Part shown: positions 43,892-52,577 of the stretch, one piece after another
Position numbering within the stretch: position 1 is the first letter of the stretch
Layout of the letters: every line of letters starts with the position of its first letter
Origin: Peptococcaceae bacterium BICA1-7
GTDB lineage: Bacteria > Bacillota > Desulfotomaculia > Desulfotomaculales > Desulfocucumaceae
Length of the DNA stretch: 64,000 bases
NCBI GenBank assembly: GCA_000802095.1
Contig: JUEB01000024.1
Location: 62,001-126,000, forward strand
Direction: 5' to 3'
Program-made: the position numbers and the translations under genes
The notes under the pieces: generated by a model
Databases searched by the model: none
What the model was told of the DNA's origin: nothing
Seen by the model: the letters and a program-made list of their open reading frames with translations, nothing else

Positions 43892-45067
43892 ACGGCCACG
43901 GTAAAATTGGTCAGGGGGCGGCGCCCCAGGGCTGCAGGGGGACACCCATGGGTTTACCGGACAGAGGTTGCCGGCATCGAAGGGGAATTTGAGCCCGGTG
44001 ATATAGTGGAAGTCCTTGATTCCCGCGGACGCTTTTTGGGCAGGGGCTATATAAACCCTGCTTCCCAGATAATGGTGCGTATTATGACCAGGAACAGGGA
44101 TGAGTCAATAGACCGGGACTTTTTTCTAAGGCGCATCAGGGAAGCACTGGACTACAGGAAAAAGGTGGTCAGGAATACCAACTCCTACCGGGTGGTGTTC
44201 ACCGAGGCCGATTTCATCCCCGGCCTGGTGGTTGACAGGTTTGGCGATTACCTGGCCCTTCAGACCCTTACCCTGGGAATTGAAAGGCACAAAGAGACTA
44301 TAATAGACGTACTGCGTGAGCTGGTAAGCCCTGCCGGGATATACGAAAGAAATGATGTCAGTGTCAGGGGGCTGGAGGGGCTACCCCTGCAAACAGGGTT
44401 TATAGGCGATGAGTTCAACACCGTTGTAGAAATACTGGAAAACGGACGAAGTTTCGAGGTAGATCTGGCCGGGGGGCAAAAGACCGGCTATTTTCTTGAC
44501 CAGAGGGAAAACAGGCTGGCCCTGGAATACCTGTGCGATGGGGCCAGGGTGTTGGACTGCTTCTGCCATACCGGCACCTTTTCTGTATATGCGTCGGGAT
44601 TTGGGGCCAGGGAGGTTCATGGTATCGACATTTCCGGACCTGCCCTTTCCATGGCCTCAAAAAACGCGGCGCGCAACGGCGTGGAAGGAGTCTGCGCCTT
44701 CAGGGAGGGCAACAGCTTTGATGAACTCCGGGCCATGGAGAGGGCAGGGGAAAAATTTGACGTGATCATACTTGACCCCCCCGCCTTTACAAAGTCCAAA
44801 AGAGCGCTGGAGGGGGCGGTGAGAGGATATAAGGAAATTAACCTCAGGGCTATGAAATTACTGAATCCCGGGGGATTCCTGCTCACCTGCTCCTGCTCCT
44901 ATCACATGAGCGAGGAACTTTTCATAGAGGTGCTGGGCAACGCCGCCCTGGATGCCGGGAGACTGGTGCGGATGGCCGAAGTCCGCAGGCAGGCCAGGGA
45001 CCATCCCATGCTGCTGGGCTCACCGGAGACCTATTATCTCAAGTGTGTGATACTGCAGGTAATCTAG
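43892..45067 (+). CDS. Class I rRNA (cytosine-C5) methyltransferase, RlmI-like (PUA + MTase)
   Basis: About 391 residues. PUA domain (~1-75: RPRAAGGHPWVYRTEVAG, GRFLGRGYINPASQI), a middle RlmI-type domain, and a Rossmann SAM domain from ~190 (GQKTGYFLDQRENRLAL, VLDCFCHTGTFSVYA, ILDPPAFTKSK, TCSCSYHM with the catalytic Cys). The first canonical start is TTG 43907, 23 bases from the only Shine-Dalgarno (AGGAGGT, 43877-43883). ACG 43892 is eight bases from it and gives MATVKLVRGRRPR, the usual start of homologues, so an ACG start or a sequence error is likely. Confidence 0.85.
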   Translation, partial: TATVKLVRGRRPRAAGGHPWVYRTEVAGIEGEFEPGDIVEVLDSRGRFLGRGYINPASQIMVRIMTRNRDESIDRDFFLRRIREALDYRKKVVRNTNSYRVVFTEADFIPGLVVDRFGDYLALQTLTLGIERHKETIIDVLRELVSPAGIYERNDVSVRGLEGLPLQTGFIGDEFNTVVEILENGRSFEVDLAGGQKTGYFLDQRENRLALEYLCDGARVLDCFCHTGTFSVYASGFGAREVHGIDISGPALSMASKNAARNGVEGVCAFREGNSFDELRAMERAGEKFDVIILDPPAFTKSKRALEGAVRGYKEINLRAMKLLNPGGFLLTCSCSYHMSEELFIEVLGNAALDAGRLVRMAEVRRQARDHPMLLGSPETYYLKCVILQVI

Positions 45068-45163
45068 CTAATAGCTAATATATATTGCCTCGGGTCAGAA
45101 TACAGAATTCAGAATGATTATACTTTACAGACCTGAGGAGTCCAACCATTTTTCGCCACAGAG

Positions 45164-45186
45164 AAACCGCCCAAGGGCGGTTTTTT
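45164..45186 (+). terminator. Terminator between convergent genes
   Basis: AAACCGCCC (45164-45172) pairs with GGGCGGTTT (45175-45183) with a two-base gap as written and a run of T. The stop codon of map overlaps its end. Confidence 0.75.
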
Positions 45187-45928
45187 ATATCGTAAGGATG
45201 ATGGGAGATCCTTTGGTTACCACTATGGTGTGCTCAAACTGGGCCACCCGGCAGCCATCGATGGTTTTCAGCGTCCAGCCGTCCCTGTCCCGGTATACAG
45301 ACTCCGCACCGGCCGAGATGAAGGTCTCGATGGCCAGTACTGTTCCATTGCCCAATACCCTCACATCCCGGGGATCATAGTAGTTTAGTATATTGTGGGG
45401 CTCCTCGTGCAGCCTCCTCCCGATTCCGTGCCCGGTAAGGTTCTTTATAACCGTAAAGCCGTTTAGGCAGGCCTCGTTGAAAATAGCCCGGCCAATCTCA
45501 TTGATCATGACTCCTGCCACTGCCTTTTCTATGGCCCTGTACAGCGCGGACTCTGCTGCCGCCCGGAGCTTTTCTGAGGCAGCGCCGGCCCGACCTACCG
45601 ATGCCGTTGCCCCGGTATCGGCATAATACCCGTCCAGCTCTGCTGACACATCCACATTAACCGTGTCTCCCTCCCTCAGCACCCTGGGGCCCGGAATTCC
45701 GTGGGCGGCCTCGTCATTTACGCTGATACAGGTGGCTCCAGGAAAATTATAGTCACTCTGGGGGGCCGGTCTGGCCCCATAGCCGGACAGCACCTTTTTC
45801 CCTATGAAGTCCAGCTCTGCTGTGGTAATCCCGGGCCTGACTGCGCCAAGCATCTTTTGCCGGGCCATGGCCACAATTTTCCCTATTCTTTTAAGGGCAG
45901 CCATATCTCTTTCAGATCCAACCGTCAT
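45185..45928 (-). CDS. map: Methionine aminopeptidase, type I
   Basis: 247 residues. The five metal ligands are all present: Asp in TVNVDVSAELDG, Asp in YADTGATASVG, His in LTGHGIGRRLHEEP, Glu in LAIETFIS, Glu in VAQFEHTIVV. It removes the initiator methionine. No N-terminal zinc extension or SEC-C tail. ATG 45928 lies behind GGGGAGG. Not in the common rpl/adk/map/infA context, so possibly a second copy. Confidence 0.95.
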   Translation of the reverse strand: MTVGSERDMAALKRIGKIVAMARQKMLGAVRPGITTAELDFIGKKVLSGYGARPAPQSDYNFPGATCISVNDEAAHGIPGPRVLREGDTVNVDVSAELDGYYADTGATASVGRAGAASEKLRAAAESALYRAIEKAVAGVMINEIGRAIFNEACLNGFTVIKNLTGHGIGRRLHEEPHNILNYYDPRDVRVLGNGTVLAIETFISAGAESVYRDRDGWTLKTIDGCRVAQFEHTIVVTKGSPIILTI

Positions 45929-46311
45929 GGCTACCTCCCCTTTTTATTTATAATAATTATTAAAGCTGCTGTTATTAAGGTATGTCGTAAATACAGCCTT
46001 TTACATATTTTAGAGCCAAAAATAACATAAGGCAATCGAGAGTAATAGGCACCAAGAAAAAGAACAAAAAAAAATGATGCTTGCTGCTTACCAGCTAAAG
46101 CCTTAATAAATACAAACTCAATAAATAGAATTCTTTAAAACTCTTTAAAACTCTTTACCATCTGTCGAAATTATATATAATAATACACAATAAGTCATAA
46201 AATTGACAAGCTGCATTGGCCTGTGAATCTGAGACTACTGCTGCCTGCGGGGCAGAAATTCATACAGCAGCTTGATAAATATGTTTATTTCTTTATTTGG
46301 AGGGCCTTGAG
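45929..46311 (+). promoter_or_regulatory. Intergenic region with structured leader before the GGDEF/HD-GYP gene
   Basis: The first 270 bp are AT-rich with no gene. At 46207-46274 a nested hairpin is seen: CAAGCTGC (46207-46214) pairs with GCAGCTTG (46267-46274), TGTGAAT pairs with ATTCATACA inside it, and CTGCC/GGCAG (46241-46255) forms the tip. It ends about 38 bases before the GTG start. I do not recognise a known riboswitch; no T-run follows. Confidence 0.4.
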
Positions 46312-48681
46312 GTGAGAGATGATGAAAAAGTAATAGAACTACTTAAACAATTGTATGGAAATGTGAGTAATTTATCAGAAAAAGATTTGGTCAATATTCT
46401 TTATGAGAAATGTGCAGGCCTTGAAAAACAGGTTAATTATATAACTTCTTTACTGGAAAATATGAATGAGTTTTTCTTAACCTACGACATCTCGGGGAAA
46501 GTAACCTTCGTCAACAAGAGGTCGCTGGAGTTCTTGGGATATAGCGCAGAAGAAATACTGGGCAAGTCTGTAATCTCTTTTGTTCATTCCGAAGATAAAG
46601 AAGTAATTGAAAATCAGATGGATTGCAGGCTGCTTCAGGGGCTGGCGGGCTGTTATGAAGTAAGGCTCATGCACATCAGCGGGGAGCCGAGGGTAATCAG
46701 GATAAGCGCCACCCCTATCTTTGAAAACGGAATTATAACCGGGGGATCTGTGCTGGGGGAGGATATAACCGAACGGAAGCGCATGGAGGAGGAATTAAGA
46801 GAGTCCGAGGAGACCTACCGGACCATCTTTGAGAATACCGGCACCGCTATGCTGATAGTTGACGGTGATACAACGGTAAGGCTGGCCAATAGCCAGGTGG
46901 AGAAACTGGTTCTGTATACCAGGGAGGAGATAGAGAACAAAAAAAGCTGGACTGAATTTGTCCCCGGGGATCATCTTTATGTGATGAGGGATTACCATTT
47001 TTCCAGAAGGAAGGACCCGTCTTTGGCGCCCTCGGCCTATGAGTTTACCCTGCTGGACAGACTTGGCAATTTTAAGGATATTTTTCTTAACATAGGAATG
47101 ATCGCGGGAACCCCAAAAAGCGTGGTTTCCATGATGGATATCACCGAAGCAAAGGGCATAGAGAGGAAGTTGGCCGAGTCCGAGGAGATTTACAGGACCA
47201 TATTTGAAAATACCGGCACTGCAATGCTTATCATCGAAGAAGACACCACCATTTCACTGGGCAATACACAGCTGGAGAGGCTGACCGGATACTCCAAGGA
47301 AGAGGTTGAAAACAAAAAAAGCTGGACGGAGTTTGTGTATCCCAAAGACCTGGAAATGATGGTTGAATACCACAGCTGGAGAAGAAAGGACAGGGACGGC
47401 GCGCCCTCATCCTATGAGTTTAAGTTTGTTGACCGCTATGGAGACATAAAGGATATGCTGCTGAACCTAGCCATGATTCCGGGGACAAAAAAGAGCCTGG
47501 TTTCACTGATAGACATAACCGACCGCAAGCAGGCCGAAAAGCATATTGCCACCGTCAATGAAGAGCTGGAGGCAGCTCTTGAACATCTGAAGGCCACAGA
47601 AGATGAGCTGAGGCACCAGATTATCCTGCTGCTGGAAAAGGAAAAGCAGCTTCGCTTTGTAAGTATGCACGATACCCTTACCGGCCTGTGCAACAGGGCC
47701 TACTTTGAGGAGCAGCTGCACCGTATGGAAGAGGGCGGCTATGACCCTCTGGGGCTGGCCATATGCGACGTGGACGGGCTAAAGCTGGTTAATGACACCA
47801 TGGGACACGATACCGGAGACAGTCTGCTTACTGCAGTGGCCAATGTTATCAAAAACAGCTTCCGGGAAGGGGATATAGTAGCCAGGGTGGGTGGAGACGA
47901 ATTTGCTGTGATACTTCCCAATACCGCCCTGCCGGAGGTGGAAGAGGCCTGCCGGAAAGTATATGAGGCGGTGGCTGAGTACAATAGGAACAACAACGAC
48001 CTGCCTCTTAGCATATCGGTGGGGTTTGCGGTAAGAGCTGACTCTTCAAGAACTATGGACGACCTTTTCAGAGAGGCCGACAACAGTATGTACCGTAAAA
48101 AGCTGCACAGCAGCAGGAGCGCCAGGAGCGCCATAGTACAGACTCTGATGAAGGCCATTGAGGCCAGGGACCATATCACCGAGGGTCACGCTGAGCGCCT
48201 GCAGGGCCTGGCGGCAGCCATGGCCGCGGTGCTTGGACTGCCTGAGAGGAGTATAGTGGACCTGCGCCTGCTGGCCCAGTTTCACGACATCGGCAAAGTA
48301 GGTATTCCGGATAGAATACTATTTAAAAAAGGCCGACTCACCCCCTTGGAGTACGAGGAGATGAGAAGGCACAGCGAGATCGGCCACCGCATTGCCCAGT
48401 CAGCACCGGATATGCTTCCCATTGCCGAGTGGATACTGCTGCACCACGAATGGTGGAATGGAGAGGGCTATCCACTGGGCCTGAAAGGAGAAATCATCCC
48501 CCTGGAGTGCCGCATACTGGCTATAGCCGACGCCTATGACGCCATGACCAGTGACCGGCCGTACCGCAGGGCAATGGCGCACGAAGATGCCCTGGAGGAA
48601 ATAAGAAGGTGCGCCGGGACGCAGTTTGACCCCAACCTGGTGGAAAAATTCGCAGAGGTGCTGGAGAGCCTGAGGAAATAA
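46312..48681 (+). CDS. PAS-PAS-PAS-GGDEF-HD-GYP cyclic di-GMP signalling protein
   Basis: 789 residues from GTG 46312 (GGAGG eight bases upstream; TTG 46297 overlaps the ribosome site). Three PAS domains (~40-160, ~165-285, ~290-410); the second and third are near-duplicates (EETYRTIFENTGTAMLI / EEIYRTIFENTGTAMLI). A coiled coil leads to the cyclase domain with intact GGDEF (527-531) and the RxxD inhibitory site (REGD) five residues before it. The HD-GYP phosphodiesterase domain keeps FHDIGKVGIPDRIL, RRHSEIG, LLHHEWWNGEGYPLGLKG and IADAYDAMT. Both making and breaking c-di-GMP look possible; a c-di-GMP riboswitch is present at 3781. No membrane segment. Confidence 0.92.
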   Translation: MRDDEKVIELLKQLYGNVSNLSEKDLVNILYEKCAGLEKQVNYITSLLENMNEFFLTYDISGKVTFVNKRSLEFLGYSAEEILGKSVISFVHSEDKEVIENQMDCRLLQGLAGCYEVRLMHISGEPRVIRISATPIFENGIITGGSVLGEDITERKRMEEELRESEETYRTIFENTGTAMLIVDGDTTVRLANSQVEKLVLYTREEIENKKSWTEFVPGDHLYVMRDYHFSRRKDPSLAPSAYEFTLLDRLGNFKDIFLNIGMIAGTPKSVVSMMDITEAKGIERKLAESEEIYRTIFENTGTAMLIIEEDTTISLGNTQLERLTGYSKEEVENKKSWTEFVYPKDLEMMVEYHSWRRKDRDGAPSSYEFKFVDRYGDIKDMLLNLAMIPGTKKSLVSLIDITDRKQAEKHIATVNEELEAALEHLKATEDELRHQIILLLEKEKQLRFVSMHDTLTGLCNRAYFEEQLHRMEEGGYDPLGLAICDVDGLKLVNDTMGHDTGDSLLTAVANVIKNSFREGDIVARVGGDEFAVILPNTALPEVEEACRKVYEAVAEYNRNNNDLPLSISVGFAVRADSSRTMDDLFREADNSMYRKKLHSSRSARSAIVQTLMKAIEARDHITEGHAERLQGLAAAMAAVLGLPERSIVDLRLLAQFHDIGKVGIPDRILFKKGRLTPLEYEEMRRHSEIGHRIAQSAPDMLPIAEWILLHHEWWNGEGYPLGLKGEIIPLECRILAIADAYDAMTSDRPYRRAMAHEDALEEIRRCAGTQFDPNLVEKFAEVLESLRK

Positions 48682-48727
48682 GGCTTTGGCCAGAGTTTGA
48701 GAGTAATACCTTGCTGTCCTTTTTAAG

Positions 48728-48865
48728 CCACAGAGCACACAGAGGACACAGAGGTTTTTAGCCTGCTTGAATGCATTAAAATTTTTATAGATTTTTTTAA
48801 TTAGGTTTCAGACCTGAGAGTAAATCCATAGAGCAAATTCTCTGTGATCTCTGTGTCCTCTGTGG
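48728..48865. repeat. CACAGAG palindromic element, copy C
   Basis: Left arm 48728-48753 (CCACAGAGCACACAGAGGAC plus ACAGAG), right arm 48839-48865 (TCTCTGTGATCTCTGTGTCC plus TCTGTGG), with ~85 bp between including GGTTTCAGACCTGAGAGTAA, which recurs in copies B, E and F. It is followed by TAATAGAGACCCGG and a CCTGAAAA end shared with the other copies. Confidence 0.85.
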
Positions 48866-48886
48866 CTAATAGAGACCCGGTAGTTT

Positions 48887-49447
48887 TCAGGGTAGTGAGG
48901 GTTCCCCAATAGCTTCCGCCCAGGCCCGGCTGTATATATCAAAATCCTTTTGGCTAAAAAGAACGAATCTTACCTCTTCCGGTGAATTTTTTTCTTCAAG
49001 CAGCTTTTTTACGGTGTCCACCGCCACCCGGGCAGCCCTTTGGGTGGGGAAGCCATAGGCTCCGGTGCTTATGGAGGGAAAGGCTATTGATTTAATGCCG
49101 TATACAGCCGCAAGCCTGAGCGAGTTCCGGTAGGCACTGGCCAGCAGCTGGTCCTCACCGCTGTCTCCCCCCGACCATATTGGCCCCACGGTATGTATCA
49201 CGTAACGGGAAATAAGGTTTCCTCCGGTGGTTATAACGGCCTCCCCGGTGGGGCACCCTCCCTTGGCAGCCCTTATTTTTTTACACTCCTCCAATATTTG
49301 CGGGCCTCCGGCCCGGTGAATTGCGCCATCCACCCCACCTCCGCCCAGAAGCGTTGAATTGGCGGCGTTTACCACAGCCACTGTATCCTGCCCGGTGATG
49401 TCACCCTGCACCAGGGTTACAAGAGTGTTCTTAACCTTAAACTGCAC
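48887..49447 (-). CDS. Macro-domain protein (O-acetyl-ADP-ribose deacetylase / ADP-ribosylhydrolase type)
   Basis: 186 residues, a single macro domain: [24 protein letters not shown] is present in its two parts (NAAN ribose contact, [10 protein letters not shown] substrate loop), then VIHTVGPIW and [10 protein letters not shown], the phosphate loop. The pattern is that of the MacroD/YmdB class, which removes ADP-ribose or deacetylates O-acetyl-ADP-ribose. GTG 49447, seven bases behind GGAGG. The inverted tandem arrays at 49476 lie directly upstream. Confidence 0.92.
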   Translation of the reverse strand: MQFKVKNTLVTLVQGDITGQDTVAVVNAANSTLLGGGGVDGAIHRAGGPQILEECKKIRAAKGGCPTGEAVITTGGNLISRYVIHTVGPIWSGGDSGEDQLLASAYRNSLRLAAVYGIKSIAFPSISTGAYGFPTQRAARVAVDTVKKLLEEKNSPEEVRFVLFSQKDFDIYSRAWAEAIGEPSLP

Positions 49448-49475
49448 GACCGTTCCTCCTTTGGCTTTGGCTTAT

Positions 49476-49732
49476 GGGTAGTACCTCCGGTCAGGAGGAT
49501 CTCGGGGTAGTACCTGTTGGTTGGAGGAGCTAATGGGCAGTACCCCCGGTCGGAGGGGCTTACGTGTAGTACTTCCGGTCGGAGAGCTTCAGGAATTGCT
49601 CAACCGTCCTCTCCAGTCTCCGACCCTCCGGGAATGCATCGCCGTCTACTCCGACCAATCGGGAATGCATCTCGTCCCCTCCGACTAATCGGAAATGCAC
49701 CCCTGGCTCCTCCGACCGACCGGAAATGCTTA
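49476..49732. repeat. Two four-unit ~30-bp tandem arrays in inverted orientation
   Basis: Array 1: units start at 49476, 49505, 49535 and 49564 (period 29-30) with core GTAGTAC-CTCCGGTC-GGAGG. Array 2: units start at 49618, 49649, 49679 and 49710 (period 30-31) with core CTCCGAC-NNNCGG-GAATGC, which is approximately the reverse complement of array 1. Most units contain a small CC...GG palindrome. The whole could fold as one large hairpin. It fills the gap between the macro-domain gene start and the aldolase gene end. Confidence 0.75.
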
Positions 49733-49740
49733 TTAGCAAC

Positions 49741-50322
49741 TCACCATCCTGTGGTCCTGGCGTCATTGTGGCCGTAGCCCAGTGATCTTGTCAGCACCAG
49801 TATCCGGCAGCTGTGTTCCAGGCTGGTGGTAAGCTGGAAGGCCTCCTCCGGAAGCATGCCCACCGCAAAGCTGCCGTGTCCCCTGATCATCACAGCCCTG
49901 TATTCACTCAGCACCTCCGGCAGCGCCTGCTCAATCTCCTGAGAGCCTATAGTGTGCTCGGCGTACACCACCGGTATTTTGTGCAGGAGGTAAGAACCCT
50001 CGGAGTCCACCGGCATTATTTCATCCTCAACAAGAGACAGCGCTATGGCATGGGGAGGGTGGGCGTGCACAATGGCCAGGGCCGGGGTCCTTTTGTAGAT
50101 AGCCCGGTGAACCCTTATTTCTGTTGAAGCCAGGGTTATATTGCTGTCATTTTTGTCCAGTCCGGTCTCAATGAGGTCACCCTCCTGCAGGTGGCCCAGC
50201 ATTGAGCCCCTGCGGGTGATGATTATCCGGTCGCCAAAGCGCACGCTTATATTGCCGCTGTGGGAGTTGTTCAGTCCGGACTGGAAAAGGTCACTGCCTA
50301 TCTGCTGGAAAACACTCAGCAT
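49741..50322 (-). CDS. Class II aldolase/adducin family protein
   Basis: 193 residues from ATG 50322 (GGAGG seven bases upstream). Zinc ligands HAHPPHA (His-x-His) and the third His in IRGHGSFAVG are present, and NNSHSGNISVRFGDRIIITRRG is the phosphate-binding start of the family. Members include fuculose-phosphate aldolase and methylthioribulose-1-phosphate dehydratase (MtnB). Because mtnA is present without mtnB, an MtnB-like or MTRu-1P/deoxyribulose-phosphate aldolase role is worth considering, but nothing proves it. It overlaps the AOR stop by seven bases and is cotranscribed with it. Confidence 0.85.
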   Translation of the reverse strand: MLSVFQQIGSDLFQSGLNNSHSGNISVRFGDRIIITRRGSMLGHLQEGDLIETGLDKNDSNITLASTEIRVHRAIYKRTPALAIVHAHPPHAIALSLVEDEIMPVDSEGSYLLHKIPVVYAEHTIGSQEIEQALPEVLSEYRAVMIRGHGSFAVGMLPEEAFQLTTSLEHSCRILVLTRSLGYGHNDARTTGW

Positions 50323-52106
50323 AAAAATTCCTCCAGGCCCAGCTGGGCTATTTTTCTGCCGGTGGGTACGCCCTTTTGATCCCATCCTCTAAAACGGTAA
50401 TACTCCACCAGCATTTCATCCAGTTTTACAGTATGACCCCGGGACGGGCCGCTTTCCACCGGCTCTCCGGTAAGCCTGGGGGGAAGCCTGTCATCATCGG
50501 CAGTGAAGCCGCACCCGAGGTTGTATATTCTCTCCAGATTCCATATGCGCTCCCCGGCCAGGTGCAGGTCCTGGGGCTGGAACTGCTCTCCGGTAACGGC
50601 AGTAAGAATCCTGGCGTAGTATTCCTCCGACACCGCCAGTGATATAAAGCGGCAAAAGGAAAGGCTGTCCACGGCGGCGTTGACATTCTGGCTGAATATG
50701 GTGAGCCCCGCCTTTCCGCCGGTGGAAAAGCGGTCCACCCTTTTGGGTATGCCCAGCACCTCAGTTCCAACCATATAGGCCCGCAGGTGGCAGGCTCCCC
50801 TGTTGGAGGTGGCAAAAGCCAGTCCCATCCCCTGCAGACCTCTGGGGTCGTAGGCCGGTATTTCAAGACCCTTTACCTGCATGGCCAGGTCGGGCTGTCC
50901 ATGACTTGCCGCCATGCGCATGGAACCCTCCGCCAGCAGGCTGCCCAGCCCCTCCCGGTGAGCCATTTTATTAATTATGTCTAAAAGACCTTCCCGGTCA
51001 CCGAAGCGGGGTCCTCCTTCCAGGAGACCCCTGGCAGTCAGCTCCATGGCGCAGCCTATGGTTACACCGGTGGAGATGGTGTCCATGCCCAGCCGGTTGC
51101 ACAGGCTGTTGGCCTCAATGATAGTCTCCAGGTGATCAATACCGCACTGGGGCCCCATGGACCAGATGGTTTCATATTCCGGGCCTTGCTCAGGGCCGCT
51201 TCTTCCCCTGACCACCCGGGTGCAGTGCACCGGGCAGCCCCGGCAGCCTGTTCTCTTTATTGCCACCGTTTCTGCTATGGCCTCGCCGCTTATCCTGTAT
51301 GCGGTTTCAAAGTGTGACTTTTGAAAGTTATAGGCCGGCAGCACTCCCATCTCGTTAAAGAGGTTAACCAGCACCGGGGTTCCGAATTCCGGAAGTCCCT
51401 GGGAGGTGATGGGGTTGGCCTTAATCCACTTGTTGGTCTCGCTAAGAAAATAATTGTACCCGGGGCGGTCAGCAATGCCCACCTTAAGCCGGCCCTTTAA
51501 GACTACCGCCTTCAGATTCTTGCCGCCCATTACCGATCCCAGTCCGCCCCTTCCCAGGGACCTGCCGTCATCGGTGATGACCGAGGCCAGGAGCACCCCG
51601 TTTTCCCCTGCCGGCCCGATGGCAGCCACGCTGGCGTCCTCACCGTGCTTTTTTTTCAGCCCCGAGCAGGCTGAAGGTATGTCCAGACCCCAAATGCCGT
51701 CCGCCTCCAGCACACTGCAGCCGGTATCGGAAATAAGCAGGTATGAGGGCTTCTGGCAGCTGCCCTCTATTATGACAGCATCATAGCCGCATTTTTTTAG
51801 CATTATCCCCCACATTCCCCCGGCGTTACAGTCAAAAGCAGTGCCGGTGAGGGGTGACCGGGAGGTCAGGGAAAATCTGCCCGACCCGGGGGCGCCTGTG
51901 CCGGTGACCGGGCCGGCAGTGAAAATAAGCTTGTTTTCCTTCCCCGGAGGCCTGCCCGAAGGGGGTGCCTCCCGGGCCAGGAGGGCCATCCCCAGCCCGC
52001 GCCCGCCAAGCCACTTTTTTAAAAAAGGGATGTCTATATTCTCCTCAGTGGAGGTTTTATTGCTAAGGTTCACCCTGAGGAGCTTTCCATTCCAGCCAAA
52101 TGTCAT
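50316..52106 (-). CDS. Aldehyde:ferredoxin oxidoreductase (tungsten/molybdopterin)
   Basis: 596 residues from ATG 52106 (AGGAGG six bases upstream); the frame extends to 52199 without support. Starts FGWNGKLLRVNLSNK, then GGRGLGMALL and RFSLTSRSPLTG; GGLGSVMGGKNLKAVVLKG contacts the pterin; TGCRGCPVHCTR plus Cys in DSLSFCRF are the [4Fe-4S] ligands. It oxidises aldehydes to acids with ferredoxin, or in reverse makes aldehydes that AdhE could reduce. The aldolase gene overlaps its 3' end, suggesting that the aldolase yields the aldehyde it uses. Confidence 0.93.
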   Translation of the reverse strand: MTFGWNGKLLRVNLSNKTSTEENIDIPFLKKWLGGRGLGMALLAREAPPSGRPPGKENKLIFTAGPVTGTGAPGSGRFSLTSRSPLTGTAFDCNAGGMWGIMLKKCGYDAVIIEGSCQKPSYLLISDTGCSVLEADGIWGLDIPSACSGLKKKHGEDASVAAIGPAGENGVLLASVITDDGRSLGRGGLGSVMGGKNLKAVVLKGRLKVGIADRPGYNYFLSETNKWIKANPITSQGLPEFGTPVLVNLFNEMGVLPAYNFQKSHFETAYRISGEAIAETVAIKRTGCRGCPVHCTRVVRGRSGPEQGPEYETIWSMGPQCGIDHLETIIEANSLCNRLGMDTISTGVTIGCAMELTARGLLEGGPRFGDREGLLDIINKMAHREGLGSLLAEGSMRMAASHGQPDLAMQVKGLEIPAYDPRGLQGMGLAFATSNRGACHLRAYMVGTEVLGIPKRVDRFSTGGKAGLTIFSQNVNAAVDSLSFCRFISLAVSEEYYARILTAVTGEQFQPQDLHLAGERIWNLERIYNLGCGFTADDDRLPPRLTGEPVESGPSRGHTVKLDEMLVEYYRFRGWDQKGVPTGRKIAQLGLEEFLC

Positions 52107-52194
52107 CATTAACCTCCTGTAAGAATAGCTGTCAGCATCTGCCATCAGCTCTTTATTAGAATAATCAGCAGAAATATTTGCTTTCATTCTCGTA

Positions 52195-52452
52195 GACACA
52201 TGCCGAAAAGAATTACGGCCACCACAGAGGAATGAAAATATTTTTGCATACTGTTAATGCACGTCCTAATAAACCAAAGAGCACACAGAGGACACAGAGG
52301 TTTTTAGCCCGGTCTGAAGGTTTGATATATTTTTTACTCAAATTGTAGAATCCCGCTTATAGAGCTGATAGTAGTGCCTGTTAGCTTTTTCTCTGTGATC
52401 TCTGTGCCCTCTGTGGTTTTATAAAAAAGACAGTCATTATTTTCAGGATATG
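52195..52452. repeat. CACAGAG palindromic element, copy D
   Basis: Left arm 52273-52299, right arm 52390-52416. The flanking ~80 bp (GCCGAAAAGAATTACG ... GTCCTAATAAACCA) and the TTTTCAGGA end match copy A at 13362-13590, so the transposed or amplified unit is longer than the CACAGAG core. Confidence 0.8.
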
Positions 52453-52577
52453 TGGACTCTTTTTGCGGCCCAGTGTCTGTATGCTGATAGCCAGCCGCCG
52501 GGAAGGGCGGCTGCTATATTTCATTTTATATCAAAATCGCCCCGGCGCAATTTTTTTTTAAAATGTACCCCCCGTGG

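Noticed and set aside
49476-49732. CRISPR array
   Set aside because: Units have a ~30-bp period with no separate spacers, repeats diverge, the two halves are inverted, and no cas genes are near.
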